Shown here one piece after another: positions 61,826-64,000 of a stretch of 64,000 bases of DNA. Positions within the stretch are counted from its first letter, which is position 1. Every line of letters starts with the position of its first letter. The stretch lies in assembly GCA_003327425.1 (NCBI GenBank), contig QOQW01000021.1, positions 56,305 to 120,304 on the forward strand, read 5' to 3'. Source of the stretch: Candidatus Ozemibacter sibiricus. GTDB taxonomy: Bacteria > Muiribacteriota > Ozemobacteria > Ozemobacterales > Ozemobacteraceae. A model generated the notes under the pieces. It worked only from the letters and a program-made list of their open reading frames with translations. It was not told the DNA's origin and searched no databases. The translations under genes and the position numbers were made by a program.

Positions 61826-63595
61826 TCAACTCCCGCGCCGGCGTACTAGGTGCCAAACGATCAAGACAAGCCGCGAAGGGGCCATCATCCCCAGGAACCA
61901 GGGGCGCTTCTCTGGGGCAAAGTTGATGGCCAATCGGTCAGAGAAGACCTGGAACCCCTTTATTTCAGCGACAGGAGCGACTTGAATGCCGTGGGCGTTG
62001 CGAAGGACCAAGGCATCAGGCGTCACTTCGAGACTTCCGCGAACCCCCAGAAGGGACGCGGAAGGAACGCACGGCATGCCCGTGAAGGCTTCACCTGTAG
62101 TGGTCAAGGGTAAATCGATCGTTCGCCCCCCGACGGGTATTTCCATGAGTTGGACCACGGAAAACTTGAGACCATCAGCCGAAGCCAGACGAGTGTCCAA
62201 GGATTGGGCGATCCAAAATCCCTCCAGGATTTCCTGGTAATGGTGCTCGGAGAGATCCTCGAGGGGAATCTTCAAATGACGGCAGACGAGATCCACGAAA
62301 TCACGTTCTTGCTGGAACAATTGGTCATATGACGGGGTTCGGATATCGTTGAGGTCAAGTGAAAAAGTGATTTCTTCGACGTTCGTGGCCTGAAGAAGGT
62401 TGGTCTCTTGCGATGAGGTCAATTGAGGATCCTGAGAGTTTGATGGCATGGAAGACCCGTGGGACTGTGTCGCAGGATCCTCGAAGGGTGAAGGAGAACG
62501 AGCAGAAATTGCCTGGCTGATGGCGGTGCCTTCATTCACTCCAGAATGCAAATCAGAGGATTTCCCGCCGGATTCTCCAGGAATAGCGTGGAGAGGCAGG
62601 GGTTCAGGCGATGGTGGCTCCCCTGAGGTTCTCAGATCAATTCCCACTGCACCAGTGGGAACAACCGGCCCATGGGATGGGTGATGGTCGTCAAAAACCT
62701 TGATGAGATCTGGAGATGTCAGGCCGCCCACATTCGGCTGAGGCGGAACCGTCGGGTAATCCAGGGTGGGTTCGCCTTTTTCCGCGGAAGAGCGGCTCCA
62801 AGGGGAATCGGGTTCCTCTCCTTCAGCTGCAGGGAGGGCTGCTAGGGTGGCTGGAGAATTCATGGCAAAAGGGGGCATTGACGGGGTGGCCCGATCATCC
62901 GAAGGGGGATTCGAGCCCTCCATAACGGGTGTATACTCTCTCGCGAATTCGGATTGACCCATAGTGCTCTGGCCATTCAGGAGGCGGTCGGGGGAGACAG
63001 CCGCGAAAACATGTTCAGTCGCATGGGCTGTGGAACGGTCGCTCCTGTCAGGCAGGGGTTCTGTCGAGGGGGAGAGGGCTTCCAGCGAAGAAGCTCGGAG
63101 GGGTTCGGACACCGCTGAATTCGTCGTCGCACCATCGAGCAAAGGCGCCTGACAACCAGTTGGCAAGGGCAAATCATCGAGAGAAGCACTGCGGGGAAAC
63201 TCCTCGGCTGGTCCGGAGGCAAGACCCAGGCGAACACGGATCTGGTCGAATACAAAGGAGGGTCGGGGACTGAGAAAAGGTGCCAAATCAAGGTGGTTTG
63301 GCTCATCATGCGGAAGGCATTCAGCATGATGCTCTCCAGGCTGGGGGAATGGCGAGGGAACCGAGCTTCGGCGAGCTTCTTGGATTGGATCGGCGTGAAG
63401 GTTTTCTGGAGCAAGCAAGCCAGATGCTGTTCGGTCTTCCGAACCAAACGCGTCGATGGGCTCACCCTCGGGATCGCATTGAGTGCTGGGTGGCAAACCG
63501 ACTGGCGAAGAGTCGGGAGCCAATTCGGACATGCTCAAGAGAGGCCCGTCGGGGCTTGCGTCCAATCCATCACCTGAATGAATGAAGGGCTTCAA
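61826..63595 (-). CDS. Pro/Ser-rich disordered protein with C-terminal globular domain; 5' end interrupted
   Basis: The readable frame has 589 residues from a TTG at 63595. The first 400 residues are Pro/Ser/Glu-rich, hydrophilic and almost certainly disordered. The last 170 form a compact domain (FQQERDFVDLVCRHLKIPLEDL, HHYQEILEGFWIAQ, APVAEIKGFQVFSDRLAINF) ending in hydrophobic LVLIVWHLVRRR. The same-frame codons continue to 63802 with the same composition but without ATG, GTG or TTG. A TAG then appears at 63809-63811, inside an inverted repeat. The natural start was therefore probably upstream and has been cut off. The frame may still be translated from TTG or ATG 63532. Confidence 0.65.
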   Translation of the reverse strand: MKPFIHSGDGLDASPDGPLLSMSELAPDSSPVGLPPSTQCDPEGEPIDAFGSEDRTASGLLAPENLHADPIQEARRSSVPSPFPQPGEHHAECLPHDEPNHLDLAPFLSPRPSFVFDQIRVRLGLASGPAEEFPRSASLDDLPLPTGCQAPLLDGATTNSAVSEPLRASSLEALSPSTEPLPDRSDRSTAHATEHVFAAVSPDRLLNGQSTMGQSEFAREYTPVMEGSNPPSDDRATPSMPPFAMNSPATLAALPAAEGEEPDSPWSRSSAEKGEPTLDYPTVPPQPNVGGLTSPDLIKVFDDHHPSHGPVVPTGAVGIDLRTSGEPPSPEPLPLHAIPGESGGKSSDLHSGVNEGTAISQAISARSPSPFEDPATQSHGSSMPSNSQDPQLTSSQETNLLQATNVEEITFSLDLNDIRTPSYDQLFQQERDFVDLVCRHLKIPLEDLSEHHYQEILEGFWIAQSLDTRLASADGLKFSVVQLMEIPVGGRTIDLPLTTTGEAFTGMPCVPSASLLGVRGSLEVTPDALVLRNAHGIQVAPVAEIKGFQVFSDRLAINFAPEKRPWFLGMMAPSRLVLIVWHLVRRRGS

Positions 63596-63802
63596 CTCCT
63601 CTTGGGAATGGGCAGCCGCATTTTGAGGGAAGGCCTGGCCCAGGGGGAGGAGCTTTTCATCAGGCGTAGCCTGAGCCGGTAGTTCGACTGCCCGTTCTTG
63701 CGAACCAACCCCCAGAGCTTCAGTCGGGTCCTTCGGTTCTGAGAGAGGAACTTCGGTTGAAGTGAAGGCACCAATGGGGGGCGATTTTTCCAGCGTTATT
63801 TC
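63596..63802 (-). other. Open frame continuing upstream of the readable start, without start codon
   Basis: About 69 in-frame codons continue the Pro/Ser/Glu-rich composition (for example LSEPKDPTEALGVGSQ and LPAQATPDEKLLPLGQ). This is part of the original gene rather than a promoter region. Confidence 0.6.
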
Positions 63803-64000
63803 GACACTCTAGCATGGGTACAGATAGCCTTTCCAAGAAACATGAGTCGCTGCTGGCTCAGGTGCCAGAGCATCTCGAACATCGTGGCCAGGTGGGCTTT
63901 CCCCAGGAGGTCGAGGGCAAAGCGTTGGCGAAGACAGGTCGTTGGCCGGGCACGGTCCATCACCCGCAGCCTTTTTCATCTGTAGGGTTGCTAGAGTGTC
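63803..64000. mobile_element. Inverted-repeat-bounded element (MITE-like or IS end) at the window edge
   Basis: Ends at 63803-63825 and 63978-64000 are inverted repeats matching at 19 of 23 positions: GACACTCTAGCA, four mismatched bases, TACAGAT, against the complement of the other end. The enclosed DNA is 198 bp. It holds a minus-strand ORF of 54 codons (63796-63960) with no recognised transposase motif. Target duplication cannot be checked because the window ends exactly at the right arm, which may also be a contig end. Confidence 0.6.

Noticed and set aside
63796..63960. 54-codon minus-strand ORF inside the edge element as a transposase
   Set aside because: No DDE or HTH motif, too short, and overlaps both inverted-repeat regions; not called as a gene.

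Overview
The window is GC-rich and densely coded. It looks like chromosomal DNA of a free-living, didermic (Gram-negative-type) bacterium from a poorly sampled lineage. Supporting signs are O-antigen-type polysaccharide genes, a lipoprotein with a clear lipobox, a SpoIID/LytB protein, very large secreted repeat proteins and a CFI-box C-terminal domain. This mix resembles deep-branching groups such as Candidatus Riflebacteria/Ozemobacteria, but no rRNA or other diagnostic marker is present, so that placement is only a guess. No rRNA, tRNA or CRISPR array was seen.

Layout. (1) 1-12,600, minus strand: a glycine/serine/one-carbon operon, folD, class V glyoxylate aminotransferase, gcvT, glyA, gcvH, gcvPA, gcvPB, driven by a near-consensus promoter and ended by a very strong hairpin. 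A CCA-adding-type nucleotidyltransferase, an exported helical-repeat protein and a partial DUF4126 protein follow. thrC lies upstream with its own promoter. (2) 12,600-23,300: a surface polysaccharide block with a flippase, GT8, GT2, a creatininase-family protein lacking metal ligands, a methyltransferase, a GT39-like membrane glycosyltransferase and an O-antigen-ligase-like protein. (3) 23,600-27,700: an SDR oxidoreductase, rplU-prp-rpmA, a 48-residue Cys protein, an Ala/Pro-repeat exported protein and a Bax-inhibitor-1 family protein. (4) 27,778-32,000: a stand-alone recombinase-type zinc ribbon, a TPR/CFI-box protein, a 2-hydroxyacyl-CoA dehydratase subunit and a SpoIID protein, apparently one operon. 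(5) 32,200-45,200: a tiny membrane ORF, cutA-UvrD-type helicase, a degenerate 5'-nucleotidase-family protein followed by a GAF-GGDEF cyclase, an EamA transporter, a lipoprotein, two tandem amidohydrolase paralogues and a Sel1-repeat membrane protein. (6) 45,400-49,800: queD-queC, a HAD phosphatase, a cN-II-type nucleotidase and a small membrane protein. (7) 50,070-60,647: one gene for a 3525-residue secreted protein made of about 22 Ig-like repeats. (8) 60,700-64,000, minus strand: two uncharacterised genes; the second loses its 5' end at an inverted-repeat-bounded element that runs to the window edge.

Working together: the first operon covers interconversion of glyoxylate, glycine, serine and C1-tetrahydrofolate, with the L-protein (lpd) missing here. 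The polysaccharide block covers building, flipping and ligating a glycan. queD and queC are two of the early queuosine-precursor steps. Promoters are unusually easy to read: about ten share a TTGAC-like -35, a 17-bp spacer and a TAnnnT-like -10. Two of them place the transcription start at or beside the start codon.
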